Positions 48,190 to 56,915 of a DNA stretch of 64,000 bases are shown here, piece after piece. This DNA is from Hyphomicrobium sp. CS1GBMeth3 (lineage in GTDB: Bacteria > Pseudomonadota > Alphaproteobacteria > Rhizobiales > Hyphomicrobiaceae): assembly GCF_900117455.1 (NCBI RefSeq), contig NZ_FPHO01000002.1:248001-312000 (forward strand). Reading direction: 5' to 3'. The notes beneath the pieces were generated by a model. That model saw nothing but the letters and a program-made list of their open reading frames with translations. It did no database searches and had not been told where the DNA came from. Both the position numbers and the translations under genes were made by a program. Positions within the stretch are counted from its first letter, which is position 1; each line of letters begins with the position of its first letter.

Positions 48190-48225
48190 CTTTTTGTTCT
48201 GACACAAGTTGCGAGAAGCTTCGCC
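48190..48225. repeat. Composite repeat, partial copy
   Basis: TTTTTGTTCTGACACAAGTTG followed by AGAAGCTTCGCC, the first half of the composite repeat, here without the CCGGCGCA hairpin element. Confidence 0.4.
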
Positions 48226-48252
48226 TAAGACGCGTGGTGCTCTGTGGAGGGG

Positions 48253-48268
48253 CGCGGCACTTGCCGCG
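48253..48268. repeat. Short palindrome CGCGGC-ACTT-GCCGCG
   Basis: One of three intergenic copies of CGCGGC-N2-6-GCCGCG with a TT before the second arm; others at 43363-43380 and 58163-58176. Confidence 0.4.
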
Positions 48269-48285
48269 GGGGCGCACAATCGCGC

Positions 48286-48321
48286 CCCCAGCCGAAGCTG
48301 CGGATGCAGCTTCGGCTGGGG
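48286..48321. repeat. Perfect 16-base-stem hairpin
   Basis: CCCCAGCCGAAGCTGC (48286-48301) and its exact complement (48306-48321) around GGAT. It lacks a T-run and does not follow a gene directly; a REP-like element is more likely than a terminator. Confidence 0.6.
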
Positions 48322-48429
48322 AGCAAGGTGCAATGCAGGAGAAGGGGTGTGTGCGTGCAGGTGGCGGAGAGCGGGGGATCTTCGAGGACGCTTGCGGGCG
48401 CGATGAAGGGGCGCTAGGAGTGGCGCGTC

Positions 48430-48504
<75 letters not shown>

Positions 48505-48584
48505 GTTTTTCACTGACACGAGCTGAACCAGGCTTCGCTCAATTCTCGTATTGCTCTTTTGATGGCCGGCGCACCTGCGCCGGG
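48505..48584. repeat. Composite interspersed repeat, copy 2
   Basis: Directly adjoining the 3' end of tRNA-Val: GTTTTT, then GACACGAGCTG, AGGCTTCGCTC and GATGGCCGGCGCACCTGCGC (from 48561), the same order as copy 1 after hupB. The final hairpin CCGGCGCA/TGCGCCGG is perfect here. Confidence 0.55.
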
Positions 48585-48639
48585 TCGCCTTGCTCCCCGA
48601 CGCTTTGCGTCGAAGCGGAGCCTCAGATAGGGAGCACCA

Positions 48640-49155
48640 ATGTCCATTACAATGCACGAGATAGCGGTACCGAGCTTCACGAAACATCTCGAGGCACTCG
48701 ATGCCATTCTCGACAAGGCGATCGCTTTCTGCGAAGCGCGCAAGATCGAGCCGGAAGCGCTGCTTACGGCGCGGCTTTATCCCGACATGTACACGTTCAA
48801 GAAGCAGGTGCAGTCGGCCTGCGATTTCGCGAAGCTCAGCGTCGGGCGCCTAGCGGGCCTGACGCCGCCGGTGCATGACGACAGCGAGGCGACGTTCGCC
48901 GATCTCAAGACGCGCATCGCCGAAACGCTGGCGGTGCTGCGAGAGGCGAAACCGGAGGCGATGGAGGCCGCTGCCGATCGCGATTTCACAATCAAAGCCG
49001 GTCCGCGCGAGCTACACTTCAAGGGCCGAGAATATCTGCTGCATTTCGCGCTGCCGAACTTTTATTTCCATTGCGCGACGGCATACGGGATCCTGCGGCA
49101 CAACGGGCTCGAGATCGGCAAACGCGATTTTATGCGTCGCATGCCTTCGGCATGA
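48640..49155 (+). CDS. DUF1993-family protein
   Basis: 171 residues from the ATG at 48640 (GGGAG upstream). Matches the DUF1993 family over its whole length: IAVPSFTKHLEALDAILDKA, ARLYPDMYTFKKQVQSACDF, SVGRLAG, and LLHFALPNFYFHCATAYGIL near the end. The fold is a four-helix bundle related to DinB-type proteins, with two conserved His that may bind a metal. No reaction has been assigned. It follows tRNA-Val; no operon partner is obvious. Confidence 0.88.
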   Translation: MSITMHEIAVPSFTKHLEALDAILDKAIAFCEARKIEPEALLTARLYPDMYTFKKQVQSACDFAKLSVGRLAGLTPPVHDDSEATFADLKTRIAETLAVLREAKPEAMEAAADRDFTIKAGPRELHFKGREYLLHFALPNFYFHCATAYGILRHNGLEIGKRDFMRRMPSA

Positions 49156-49231
49156 CATGTGTCGCATCTCCGGCGCCATACGAGACGCGTGTCTTCAACG
49201 TAACGTGTTCGGCATCTGAGGCACGATATCG

Positions 49232-49810
49232 GTGGACGCGGGCACGTCGCGGGTGAGATCTGTGCTGGGCGAGAGCGATCGTTTCTATGTGGTGACCGGA
49301 GGGCCGGGAAGCGGCAAGAGCACGCTGCTTGCCGAGCTTTCGGCTGACGGGCTTGTCACCATGCCCGAGGCTGGCCGGGCGATCATTCAAGATCAGGTCG
49401 GGATCGGCGGAGACGGGCTGCCGTGGGTGGATCGCGAGCTCTTTGCGGAGCTCATGCTGGCCGCGGACATTCGCTCTCATCGCGAGGCTGAGTCTTTACC
49501 GGGTGTCGTGCTGTTCGATCGCGGTGTCCCGGATGTCGTCGGCTATCTCCGGCTCTGCGGGCTTGAGGTGCCGGAACATGTCGAGAGGGCCGCGTGCACC
49601 TTCCGATATGCGCGACGGGTCTTCATCGCTCCGCCGTGGCCTGAGATATTCGTTGGCGATGCCGAGCGGAAGCAAACGGTGGAAGAGGCGGACACAACCT
49701 ATCGCGCGATGGTCGAGGTCTATACCGCGCTCGGCTACCATCTCTTGGAGTTGCCGCGTGCTCCGGTTGCGGATCGCGTGCGGTTCGTCCGGGGCCACAT
49801 CGACGCCTAG
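49232..49810 (+). CDS. AAA-family ATPase/kinase-like protein
   Basis: 192 residues from a GTG at 49232. A single P-loop domain with Walker A GGPGSGKST near residue 24 and a Walker B-like VVLFDRGVPD near residue 93, matching the AAA_28 group of small predicted ATPases and kinases. Its closest relatives are annotated only as ATP-binding. Arg-rich C-terminal segments could form the lid. It overlaps the convergent sulfatase-fold gene by four bases at its stop. Confidence 0.75.
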   Translation: MDAGTSRVRSVLGESDRFYVVTGGPGSGKSTLLAELSADGLVTMPEAGRAIIQDQVGIGGDGLPWVDRELFAELMLAADIRSHREAESLPGVVLFDRGVPDVVGYLRLCGLEVPEHVERAACTFRYARRVFIAPPWPEIFVGDAERKQTVEEADTTYRAMVEVYTALGYHLLELPRAPVADRVRFVRGHIDA

Positions 49811-51264
49811 GGCGCGGCCTTGATCGCGTCGATGGTCTTGGTCTCTCCCACGTAGACAACGGAGCGGCTGCGCTCCTCATCCGCCGGGGTCAGCGTGTCA
49901 TTTCCGTTCAGGCATTCGATCACGTGCTTGGCCAGGAGTGCGGTGCTCGCGCCCTCGAAGAAGCGGTGGCGGCAGAAGTCGGCCGGGTAGATTCCAAGCA
50001 TGACGCCATGGCGGTCGGCGATGTAGTCGTCGGTGGTGAACACGGCGTTGGGTTTCGCCGAAGCCATCCCGCGCGTCAGCACGGCGCCGTGATCGCCGAA
50101 GGTCACGATAACGGCATCGGGGTCATGCTTTTTGATGGCGCCGACGATCTGGCGGTAGTTGTCGGCGATGTCCGGCATCCACGCGCGCGTCTGCTCGCGG
50201 AAGCCCGCCACCTGCGCAGGATTGTCGTAGCGGTGGTTCTTCTGCGTGTGCTTCGGCAAGGCGACGTGGCTGATGGTGAGCCAAGGTTTCGTATCGGCGG
50301 CGGCGATGCGGATGCGCTCGACGAGGTGCGGGACCTGCTGGCGGACGCTGACGATGCCCTCGACGCCGAACAGTCGGCGGTCGATCCGATTGCGCATGCG
50401 CTGTCCGCAGAGGACATAGAAAAAGTTCGGCGGCAGGTCGGCGCAAATCTGAAAGCGCGTTCTCGGATACTTGTGGTCGACGAGGTCCGGGTTCAGCGCG
50501 AAGTGGTTGCTGACGTAGATGAACTGGATGGCGTAACCGGAATTGCGGAAGCTTCGGAACGTCGAGTTGTCGAATCTGAAGACCTGGACTCTTTCTCGCG
50601 GCGTGATGAGCGGTTTCGAGAACTCGAGGATGCGCTCATACGAGGAGCGCGTGAAGATATCGACCGAGTAGGCGTTGTCGAAAACGCGGAAGCCTTCGGC
50701 CTTCAGATATTCGAGGTGCGGCGGGTTCTCGATGCCGTAGAGCCGACGGTACGCCGCGGGTGAATGCAGCGATTCAACCGAGATCAGATAGACGTTTCGG
50801 TCGCTCTTGATCGGAATGGATGCCGGAAGGTTCGCATTCTCCGGCTCCCTATCCGACAGGCTCGCGCGGCCGTAGGCATACTGGCTGAGCGAGAGCGTTG
50901 TGAACACGAGCGTGAATAGGAACACCTTGGATTGCGGGAGCCGGGTGCGAAGCAAGGCTCCCGCCGCGAGCCCGACGGCGATTGCGAGTGTCACCTGAAC
51001 CGCCGTCGATGCCTCGAACGTCAGCAGCGCGAAATGATAGGCGTTGGAGGCCACGAGCACCGCGATCAGGGCGTCGAGCAGCCAGCCGCTCGTGAAGCGG
51101 CTCGCCACCCAGAGCCCTGCGCATTGGATGGCGAGAATAATCGCGAACGCGCCGGCCAGCACGGCCAGCTCAGCGAGGCTGATCTCCTGGGGTGAATCGC
51201 CGATCGGCCATGTTGCGGCGGCCAAGCTGAACCCGACGAGGATCAGAAGCCTATTGCCCAACAT
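49807..51264 (-). CDS. Membrane-anchored sulfatase/LTA-synthase-fold hydrolase
   Basis: 485 residues from the ATG at 51264. Four membrane helices in the first 140 residues precede a periplasmic alkaline-phosphatase-superfamily domain: VYLISVESLHSPAAY (metal site), VDIFTRSSYERI (nucleophile region), PWLTISHVALPKHTQK and VIVTFGDHGAVL with the metal-binding Asp-His. This is the layout of phosphoethanolamine and phosphoglycerol transferases. Which headgroup it moves is unknown. The small gene at 51426-51653 on the same strand may belong to the same unit. Confidence 0.85.
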   Translation of the reverse strand: MLGNRLLILVGFSLAAATWPIGDSPQEISLAELAVLAGAFAIILAIQCAGLWVASRFTSGWLLDALIAVLVASNAYHFALLTFEASTAVQVTLAIAVGLAAGALLRTRLPQSKVFLFTLVFTTLSLSQYAYGRASLSDREPENANLPASIPIKSDRNVYLISVESLHSPAAYRRLYGIENPPHLEYLKAEGFRVFDNAYSVDIFTRSSYERILEFSKPLITPRERVQVFRFDNSTFRSFRNSGYAIQFIYVSNHFALNPDLVDHKYPRTRFQICADLPPNFFYVLCGQRMRNRIDRRLFGVEGIVSVRQQVPHLVERIRIAAADTKPWLTISHVALPKHTQKNHRYDNPAQVAGFREQTRAWMPDIADNYRQIVGAIKKHDPDAVIVTFGDHGAVLTRGMASAKPNAVFTTDDYIADRHGVMLGIYPADFCRHRFFEGASTALLAKHVIECLNGNDTLTPADEERSRSVVYVGETKTIDAIKAAP

Positions 51265-51425
51265 GGGTTGCCTTGCGCCTCTCCTTGCAGCTGCGGAGCG
51301 GTCGCGAAAACCGTCGCGCAGCACTACACGTTCTGGCTGCGCGGTGCAGCCAGTGCCGGAAGATGGTCATTGCCCAAAGGACGGCAGCGGCTTGGGGCAG
51401 GGACCCGTCCGCTGCTGCCGTGGGT

Positions 51426-51653
51426 TTATCTCGGAGCGTTTTCGTCGGCTTCGCTGGCGCTCGGCCCCTTACCGAAGAACGACAGGATCTTAGTCTTCAG
51501 ACCGGCCCAGGCGGCGGCCACCGTGACGAACGCGGCGACGGCTCCCTGGAAGACCAGGCTGCCGAGGCCCGGGTCGATGTAGGCGAACGCGGGCTGCGGG
51601 ATTAGTGTCGCCAGTATGACAAATACGGCGGTCTCTGCGGCGCGGATGTGCAT
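51426..51653 (-). CDS. Small membrane protein with YIDPG motif
   Basis: 75 residues from the ATG at 51653. A signal-like segment (AAETAVFVILATLIPQPAFA) is followed by YIDPGLGSLVFQGAVAAF and one more membrane helix (about 33-52), then a short charged tail. The YIDPG(L/T)GS signature occurs in small membrane proteins encoded beside polysaccharide or sulfatase-fold genes, as here. Function unknown; partnership with the 49807-51264 protein is inference. Confidence 0.7.
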   Translation of the reverse strand: MHIRAAETAVFVILATLIPQPAFAYIDPGLGSLVFQGAVAAFVTVAAAWAGLKTKILSFFGKGPSASEADENAPR

Positions 51654-51860
51654 TTTGGCTGGCCCCCTTTTCCCCCTTGGAAAAAGTGTCACAGAGTTGT
51701 CATACTGACGGGGGTGGTCGGGTGCAACGGCAAGCAGCGCACTTTGCCCTTATCTTTCGCGCCGCCTCGCAAACTGGTCGAAAAGCGGTGCGCGGATGAC
51801 ACAGGTCGGCGCCTGGCGACGACCTGTAAAATTGCCGTGTCGTTCGGTTTCGCGGTCGCT

Positions 51861-51889
51861 TGACTTGGGGGCCGTGACCACGTATCTCG
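51861..51889 (+). promoter_or_regulatory. Promoter of tRNA-Asp
   Basis: TTGACT at 51861-51866, 17-base spacer, TATCTC at 51884-51889, 50 bases before the tRNA. Same geometry as the tRNA-Lys promoter. The 286-base gap 51654-51939 holds nothing else I can support. Confidence 0.55.
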
Positions 51890-51939
51890 ACGCTTCGCTT
51901 TTGCGTCGCCCGGCGCTGCCAGTGCCCGGGACGCGGATT

Positions 51940-52016
51940 GCGGGAGTAGCTCAGTTGGTTAGAGCGCCGCCCTGTCACGGCGGAGGCCGCGGGTTCAAGT
52001 CCCGTCTCTCGCGCCA
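51940..52016 (+). tRNA. tRNA-Asp (anticodon GUC)
   Basis: 77 bases with encoded CCA. Acceptor stem GCGGGAG/CTCTCGC with one G-U, anticodon stem CCGCC/GGCGG around CTGTCAC, T arm GCGGG TTCAAGT CCCGT with one G-U pair. The anticodon GTC reads GAC/GAU and is a substrate of the TGT encoded at 33498-34643. Confidence 0.97.
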
Positions 52017-52052
52017 TTTTTCCCAGATATAGAATGTGGTTGCCGGCCTTGA

Positions 52053-52613
52053 TCAGGCCTGTGACGGCTGTTTGCGGCCGGCCGTGTCGAAGACGGTGCG
52101 GAACAGGATCTCGAGGTCCAGGAGGAATGACTGCCGGCGCAGGTAGTCGGCGTCCTTCTCGGCAAGGCGCACGGGGTCGGACATGTCGATGCCGGCTGCC
52201 TGGGCGAGCCCGGAAATGCCGGGGCGTAGCGCGAGCACACCCCGTTTCTGCCGCTCTGCGATGAGCTCCTCCTGGGTGAGAAGGCACGGGCGCGGGCCGA
52301 CGAGGCTCATGTCGCCCTTAAGGACGTTCCAGAGCTGGGGCAGCTCGTCGAGCTTGCTTCGGCGCAGGAAGGCGCCGATAGGGGTGACCAGCGACGGCGC
52401 CGCAACGTGGGTCGGCACTTGCGGTGCGCCCTTGAGCATCGTCCTAAGCTTGTAGCACTGGAACGGCCGGCCATCCCTGCCGACGCGGGTCTGGGACAGG
52501 ATGCCGGGGCCTTCAGAGCCACGCCGGATCAGGATGGCCAGAATCACGATGACGGGCCATGCGATCATGAGGCCGAGCACGGCCGCTGTAACGTCGAAGG
52601 CCCTCTTCACCAT
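52053..52613 (-). CDS. Bacterial sugar transferase (initiating glycosyltransferase)
   Basis: 186 residues from the ATG at 52613 (GAGGA upstream); a TTG at 52700 would add 29 Arg-rich residues. One membrane re-entrant helix (about 3-25) is followed by the catalytic core of the PglC/WcaJ family: [32 protein letters not shown] and PGISGLAQ. It transfers a sugar phosphate to undecaprenyl phosphate, starting exopolysaccharide or O-antigen synthesis. It is divergent from an epimerase gene, 107 bases apart, a usual pairing. Confidence 0.9.
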   Translation of the reverse strand: MVKRAFDVTAAVLGLMIAWPVIVILAILIRRGSEGPGILSQTRVGRDGRPFQCYKLRTMLKGAPQVPTHVAAPSLVTPIGAFLRRSKLDELPQLWNVLKGDMSLVGPRPCLLTQEELIAERQKRGVLALRPGISGLAQAAGIDMSDPVRLAEKDADYLRRQSFLLDLEILFRTVFDTAGRKQPSQA

Positions 52614-52720
52614 TCCTCGTAGCTCTCTCAAAGGGCGGCGCGAGGGAGCGGGAGCTTCCCCGGCGCGGCGGGTTGTGTAACGTTCGGCCGTCTCGCGCAA
52701 GGTACACCGCGGCTCGCTGC

Positions 52721-53692
52721 ATGAAACGCATCTGTATCACCGGAGCCCGCGGGTTCATCGGCCAGCATCTCGTGCAACGGTTGATGCAGGCAGGCTATCC
52801 GCTGACGCTCGCGGTCAGACGTGTCGCGGGCTCCGCATCATCGTCCGAGGGCCGGATCGTCGAGGTCGGCGATATCGGCGAGGGCACGGATTGGCGACGG
52901 GCGCTCGAGGACTGCGGCGTGGTGGTTCATCTCGCGGGGCAGACGCCGGCGCCAGGTGTGTCCGCGGATCTTTTCCGGCGCGTCAACGAGGCGGGGACGG
53001 CACGGCTTGCCGCGCAGTGCGCTGGGGCGGGCGTCGAGACGCTGATTTTTCTTTCCAGCATTTTCGCGGTGGTCGACCATACCTTCGCAGGCGTCGTGGA
53101 CGATGCAGTGGAGCCGCGATCCACCACGCCCTATGGGCGTTCGAAGCTGGCAGCAGAGGCTCACATTCGTGCTTTCACGGGCGAGGGGAGGACGGGCGTC
53201 TCTTTGCGTCCCCCGCTTGTCTACGGCGCGCAGGCCAAGGGCAATTGGCACAGCCTGCAGCGACTTGCCGCGTCGGGGCTGCCGCTTCCTTTCGGCTCCG
53301 TCCGGAACCGGCGCTCGCTGATTTCGGTTGAGAATTTGTGTGATGCCATCGTGCATATCGTCGGTCAGTCCGGCGACGTCACAAAAGCCGGGGCTTTCGC
53401 TGTGGCTGACGCGGAGGCCGTCAGCCTTGCCGATATGCTGCGCCTTCTGAGGGCCGGAATGAAGCTCTCGCCGCGTCTATTACCCGTACCGCCCGCCATG
53501 CTCACTGCGGGATTAGGTTTGCTCGGTCGGACGGTGATGGGGCAGAGCCTCGTCGGCGATCTGGCTGTCGATTCCTCGCGGTTCCGGGAAACCTACGGCT
53601 GGACGCCGCCCGAGCGTGCCGAGGACGCGATTCAGCGGTCGGGCCGCGCGTTTGCTGCTCAAGGAAAACACGGCGTGCGTACTGGTGGCTGA
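52721..53692 (+). CDS. NAD-dependent epimerase/dehydratase
   Basis: 323 residues from the ATG at 52721. Extended SDR enzyme with the Rossmann motif GARGFIGQHL (residues 8-17), the catalytic Ser in FLSSIF and the Tyr-Lys pair in YGRSKLAAE, and the late RRSLISVENLCDAIVHIV. This matches UDP-sugar 4-epimerases of the GalE/WbpP type. It would supply the sugar nucleotide used by the divergent sugar transferase. Other polysaccharide genes are not nearby. Confidence 0.88.
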   Translation: MKRICITGARGFIGQHLVQRLMQAGYPLTLAVRRVAGSASSSEGRIVEVGDIGEGTDWRRALEDCGVVVHLAGQTPAPGVSADLFRRVNEAGTARLAAQCAGAGVETLIFLSSIFAVVDHTFAGVVDDAVEPRSTTPYGRSKLAAEAHIRAFTGEGRTGVSLRPPLVYGAQAKGNWHSLQRLAASGLPLPFGSVRNRRSLISVENLCDAIVHIVGQSGDVTKAGAFAVADAEAVSLADMLRLLRAGMKLSPRLLPVPPAMLTAGLGLLGRTVMGQSLVGDLAVDSSRFRETYGWTPPERAEDAIQRSGRAFAAQGKHGVRTGG

Positions 53693-53883
53693 GTGATCGC
53701 GAGCCCGACGGCGGTAGTCGGGATTGGCCGTCGGTATATGTTGCGCCACGGAGCCTCGATGGGTTAACACCAGAGCATAATATTGCGCCGCGATAGGCCC
53801 TTGCGTGCGCTCTGTTCTGGTGGCGGCCTCCGCTTCTCGCGGCACTCCGAATGCCGCTGGAACGGGTTCGAAGGACACAGGTC

Positions 53884-54252
53884 ATGAACGAGCAATTGCT
53901 CACGGACTACCTGCCGCTCGCCGTATTCCTCGGCGTGGCGCTGGCCATCGGCGCGGCGCTGCTGATCGCGCCGTTCCTGGTCGCTTATCGCAACCCGGAT
54001 CCGGAAAAGGTCTCCGCCTACGAGTGCGGCTTCAACGCCTTCGACGACGCGCGCATGAAGTTCGACGTGCGCTTCTACCTCGTCTCGATCCTGTTCATCA
54101 TTTTCGATCTCGAGATCGCGTTCCTGTTTCCGTGGGCCGTGGCCTTCGGTGACATGGCCGCCTTCGGCTTCTGGTCGATGATGGTGTTCCTCGGCGTGCT
54201 CACGGTGGGCTTCATCTACGAGTGGAAAAAGGGAGCCCTGGAATGGGATTGA
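53884..54252 (+). CDS. nuoA: NADH-quinone oxidoreductase subunit A
   Basis: 122 residues from the ATG at 53884. Three membrane helices with the conserved loop [20 protein letters not shown] and the motif [12 protein letters not shown]. Complex I membrane subunit at the junction with the peripheral arm. It starts the nuo cluster; nuoB overlaps it by ten bases. Confidence 0.96.
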   Translation: MNEQLLTDYLPLAVFLGVALAIGAALLIAPFLVAYRNPDPEKVSAYECGFNAFDDARMKFDVRFYLVSILFIIFDLEIAFLFPWAVAFGDMAAFGFWSMMVFLGVLTVGFIYEWKKGALEWD

Positions 54253-54821
54253 TCGTTCCGCCCGAGTTCGCTTTCGACAAGGCCAGGGAAGGCGCTGGCG
54301 CTTCCGGTGGCGCGCTCGTGAAACCTGGCGATCCTTTTTTCACGCAGATCTCGAACGAGCTCGGCGACAAGGGCTTCATCGTCACGACGACCGATGACCT
54401 CATCAACTGGGCGCGCACGGGCTCGCTGATGTGGATGACGTTCGGTCTCGCCTGCTGCGCCGTCGAGATGATGCAGGCCTCGATGCCGCGCTACGATCTC
54501 GAGCGGTTCGGCTTCGCACCGCGTGCTTCGCCGCGCCAGTCCGACGTCATGATCGTCGCCGGCACGCTCACCAACAAGATGGCGCCGGCGCTGCGCAAGG
54601 TTTACGACCAGATGCCGGAGCCGCGCTATGTCATCTCGATGGGAAGCTGCGCCAACGGCGGCGGCTATTACCACTATTCGTATGCGGTGGTGCGCGGCTG
54701 CGACCGCATCGTGCCGGTCGACGTCTACGTGCCGGGTTGCCCGCCGACGGCGGAGGCGCTGGTCTACGGCGTGCTGCTCTTGCAGCGTAAGATCCGCCGC
54801 ACGGGAACGATCGAAAGATAG
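54243..54821 (+). CDS. nuoB: NADH-quinone oxidoreductase subunit B
   Basis: 192 residues from the ATG at 54243. It carries the N2 iron-sulfur cluster next to the quinone site; its ligands are visible as Cys71, Cys72, Cys136 and Cys166 ([23 protein letters not shown]). The first 35 residues are a variable extension. Overlaps nuoA by ten bases; nuoC begins 62 bases downstream. Confidence 0.97.
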   Translation: MGLIVPPEFAFDKAREGAGASGGALVKPGDPFFTQISNELGDKGFIVTTTDDLINWARTGSLMWMTFGLACCAVEMMQASMPRYDLERFGFAPRASPRQSDVMIVAGTLTNKMAPALRKVYDQMPEPRYVISMGSCANGGGYYHYSYAVVRGCDRIVPVDVYVPGCPPTAEALVYGVLLLQRKIRRTGTIER

Positions 54822-54883
54822 GCTCGACGGAGCACGGCTTCGTCTCGTCATGGCCGGCCGTTGCCGGCGGCTGGGAAACGGAC

Positions 54884-55480
54884 ATGCTTAGCGAACTTGA
54901 TACGCATATCGCTTCGAAGCTCGGGGATGCCGTTCTTGACCGGCAAATCGCGGTCGGCGAGCTGACGCTCACGGTGGACGCGCAGAGGATCGTCGAGGTG
55001 CTGACGTTTCTCCGCGACGACCCCGGCTGCCGCTTCGAGGTGCTGATCGATATCTGCGGCGTTGATTGGCCGGCGCGCGAGCAGCGGTTCGATGTCGTGT
55101 ATCACCTCTTGTCGCCGCGGCTCAATCAGCGCGTGCGCGTGAAGCTTGAGACGGACGAAGAGACGTCGGTGCCGAGTGTCATCGATGTGTTTCCGGTCGC
55201 CAACTGGTACGAGCGCGAGGCGTTCGACATGTACGGGATTCTGTTTTCGGGGCACCCGGATCTGAGGCGTCTGCTCACCGACTACGGGTTCCAGGGCTAT
55301 CCGTTGCGCAAGGACTTCCCGCTCACTGGCTATGTCGAGGTCCGCTACGATGACGAAGCCAAGCGCGTCGTCTACGAGCCCGTGAAGCTCGTTCAGGAAT
55401 TCCGCTCGTTCGATTTCGAGAGCCCCTGGGAAGGACCTAACTACGTTTTGCCGGGCGATGAGAAGGCGGGGCCGTCATGA
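54884..55480 (+). CDS. nuoC: NADH-quinone oxidoreductase subunit C
   Basis: 198 residues. The 30-kDa subunit of the peripheral arm, with the family signature [37 protein letters not shown]. Its stop overlaps the start of a 32-codon frame in an ATGA arrangement. In most Alphaproteobacteria nuoD follows directly; here four short genes intervene. Confidence 0.96.
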   Translation: MLSELDTHIASKLGDAVLDRQIAVGELTLTVDAQRIVEVLTFLRDDPGCRFEVLIDICGVDWPAREQRFDVVYHLLSPRLNQRVRVKLETDEETSVPSVIDVFPVANWYEREAFDMYGILFSGHPDLRRLLTDYGFQGYPLRKDFPLTGYVEVRYDDEAKRVVYEPVKLVQEFRSFDFESPWEGPNYVLPGDEKAGPS

Positions 55481-55575
55481 GCCTCGACGACGAGCGGCTC
55501 AAGCAGATCCGCGAAAACGCGGTCTCCATCGCGACGGGCAAGCTTCACGAGCAGGCGAGGGGCGAGGTGCCATGA
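55477..55575 (+). CDS. 32-codon ORF bridging nuoC and the thioesterase gene
   Basis: It starts in an ATGA overlap with the nuoC stop and ends in an ATGA overlap with the next start. The peptide begins [20 protein letters not shown], is mostly helical and charged, and has no hydrophobic segment. Codon use is like the neighbours. It may be a real micro-protein, a translational coupler or the remnant of a longer gene; I do not recognise it. Confidence 0.45.
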   Translation: MSLDDERLKQIRENAVSIATGKLHEQARGEVP

Positions 55576-56018
55576 AGGATACGCTCAAGGTCGGGGATCG
55601 CGCGCGCCTGGAGTTCAAGGTGCCGGCGGAGAAGACCGTGCCGCACCTCTATCCCGAATCTGATGATTTCCGCGCCATGCCAGATGTGTTCGCGACCGGG
55701 TTCATGGTCGGGCTCATGGAATGGTGCTGCATGAAGGTGCTCGAGTCGCATCTCGAGCCCGGCGAAGGCTCGCTCGGCATTCACATCAACGTCTCGCATA
55801 GCGGGGCCACGGTGCCGGGGCAGGTGGTAACGGTCGAAGCCGAGTGCACGGCCATCGCCGGCCGGCGCGTCGCGTTCAAGGTCACGGCACATGACGGCGT
55901 CGAGACGATCGGCGCCGGGAGTCATGAGCGCATGGTGGTGCCGTGGCAGCGTTTTGTCTCACGCGTCAATGACAAGGCCGCTGTGGCCGGCGTCGCGCCG
56001 ATCGCGAGCTGCGGCTAG
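55572..56018 (+). CDS. FlK-like hotdog-fold thioesterase
   Basis: 148 residues from the ATG at 55572. Single hotdog domain resembling fluoroacetyl-CoA thioesterase FlK and relatives: DVFATGFMVGLMEWCCMKVL with the Glu of the helix, then LGIHINVSHSGATVPGQVVTVEAE with the conserved His. It would cleave a small acyl-CoA. Placement inside the nuo cluster, coupled to the 32-codon ORF, is unusual; the substrate is unknown and no acyl-CoA genes are near. Confidence 0.85.
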   Translation: MKDTLKVGDRARLEFKVPAEKTVPHLYPESDDFRAMPDVFATGFMVGLMEWCCMKVLESHLEPGEGSLGIHINVSHSGATVPGQVVTVEAECTAIAGRRVAFKVTAHDGVETIGAGSHERMVVPWQRFVSRVNDKAAVAGVAPIASCG

Positions 56019-56030
56019 GGAGCCCGAGCG

Positions 56031-56480
56031 ATGGCCACAGCGGGCAATGCGATCAGTGGACGGTGCCTTTGCGGGGCGGTGACGTTCTCTGCGGACGTGG
56101 CAAAGCGCGAGGTCGATATCTGCCACTGCAACATGTGCCGGCGCTGGGCAGCGGGGCCGTACATCGGCTTGCCGCACGACGGTGAGGTTGCATTCAAGGG
56201 CGCAGAGAATATCGGCGTCTACAAGTCATCTGAGTGGGCGGAGCGTGGCTTCTGCAAGGTGTGCGGCAGCTCGCTCTTCTATCATCTGCTCGGCACCGAT
56301 CATTACTCGTTCTCGGCCGGCGTGCTCGACGACCAGTCGGGTCTCGTGCTCACGGCGGAGATCTTCATCGACGAGAAGCCCGACTACTATGCGTTCTCGA
56401 GCGACGTGCCGAAGCGTACGGGGGCGGAGGCGTTCGCGGCGTTCGAGGCCAATGCGGCGAGTGAGGTGCGCGGTGACTGA
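56031..56480 (+). CDS. GFA-family zinc protein, copy 1
   Basis: 149 residues. The glutathione-dependent formaldehyde-activating enzyme fold, with zinc ligands in GRCLCGAV, CHCNMCRRW and FCKVCGSSLF. True Gfa was reported to speed the addition of formaldehyde to glutathione; most family members have no demonstrated activity. Thirteen bases follow the thioesterase stop, and the next gene is a paralogue overlapping by eight bases. Confidence 0.88.
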   Translation: MATAGNAISGRCLCGAVTFSADVAKREVDICHCNMCRRWAAGPYIGLPHDGEVAFKGAENIGVYKSSEWAERGFCKVCGSSLFYHLLGTDHYSFSAGVLDDQSGLVLTAEIFIDEKPDYYAFSSDVPKRTGAEAFAAFEANAASEVRGD

Positions 56481-56910
56481 AGCGCGCGACATCACCGGAC
56501 ACTGCCTTTGTGGAGCCGTCAGCTACGCGACGAAGACCACGACGCACGAGGTGCACGCGTGCCATTGCGGCATGTGCCGGCGGTGGACGGGCGGTCCGCT
56601 CATGTACTTCGACTGCGAGGGCATGCCGAGCATCACGGGGCAGGAGTTCATCGGCGTCTACCGCTCCTCGGATGTCGGCGAGCGCGGGTTCTGCACACGC
56701 TGCGGCACGGTGTTGTTCTGGAAGGTGGCAGGCGAGGAGCGCTACACGTTCACCGCAGGCTCGGTCGACGACGTGAGCGGGTTCACCTTCACGCGGCAGA
56801 TCTTCATCGAGGACAAGCCGCCGTACTATGATTTCGCCAACGAGACCGAAAAGGTCAGGGGTTCGGTGGCGATGGCCTCTTATACGGGCGATGCCCAGAA
56901 GACCGAGTGA
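56473..56910 (+). CDS. GFA-family zinc protein, copy 2
   Basis: 145 residues from a GTG at 56473 that overlaps copy 1 by eight bases. It keeps every zinc-binding cysteine ([27 protein letters not shown]) and aligns with copy 1 along its length ([14 protein letters not shown] against IGVYKSSEWAERGF), so the two are tandem paralogues. nuoD starts five bases after its stop. Two distinct subunits of one complex, or two specificities, are both possible. Confidence 0.88.
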   Translation: MTEARDITGHCLCGAVSYATKTTTHEVHACHCGMCRRWTGGPLMYFDCEGMPSITGQEFIGVYRSSDVGERGFCTRCGTVLFWKVAGEERYTFTAGSVDDVSGFTFTRQIFIEDKPPYYDFANETEKVRGSVAMASYTGDAQKTE

Positions 56911-56915
56911 TAGCC

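Larger units (their letters stand above)
48020..48429. other. Repeat-rich intergenic region after hupB
   Basis: 410 bases without a supported gene, holding the hupB terminator, one full and one partial copy of a composite repeat, a CGCGGC/GCCGCG palindrome and a perfect 16-base-stem hairpin. All are listed separately. Confidence 0.6.
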
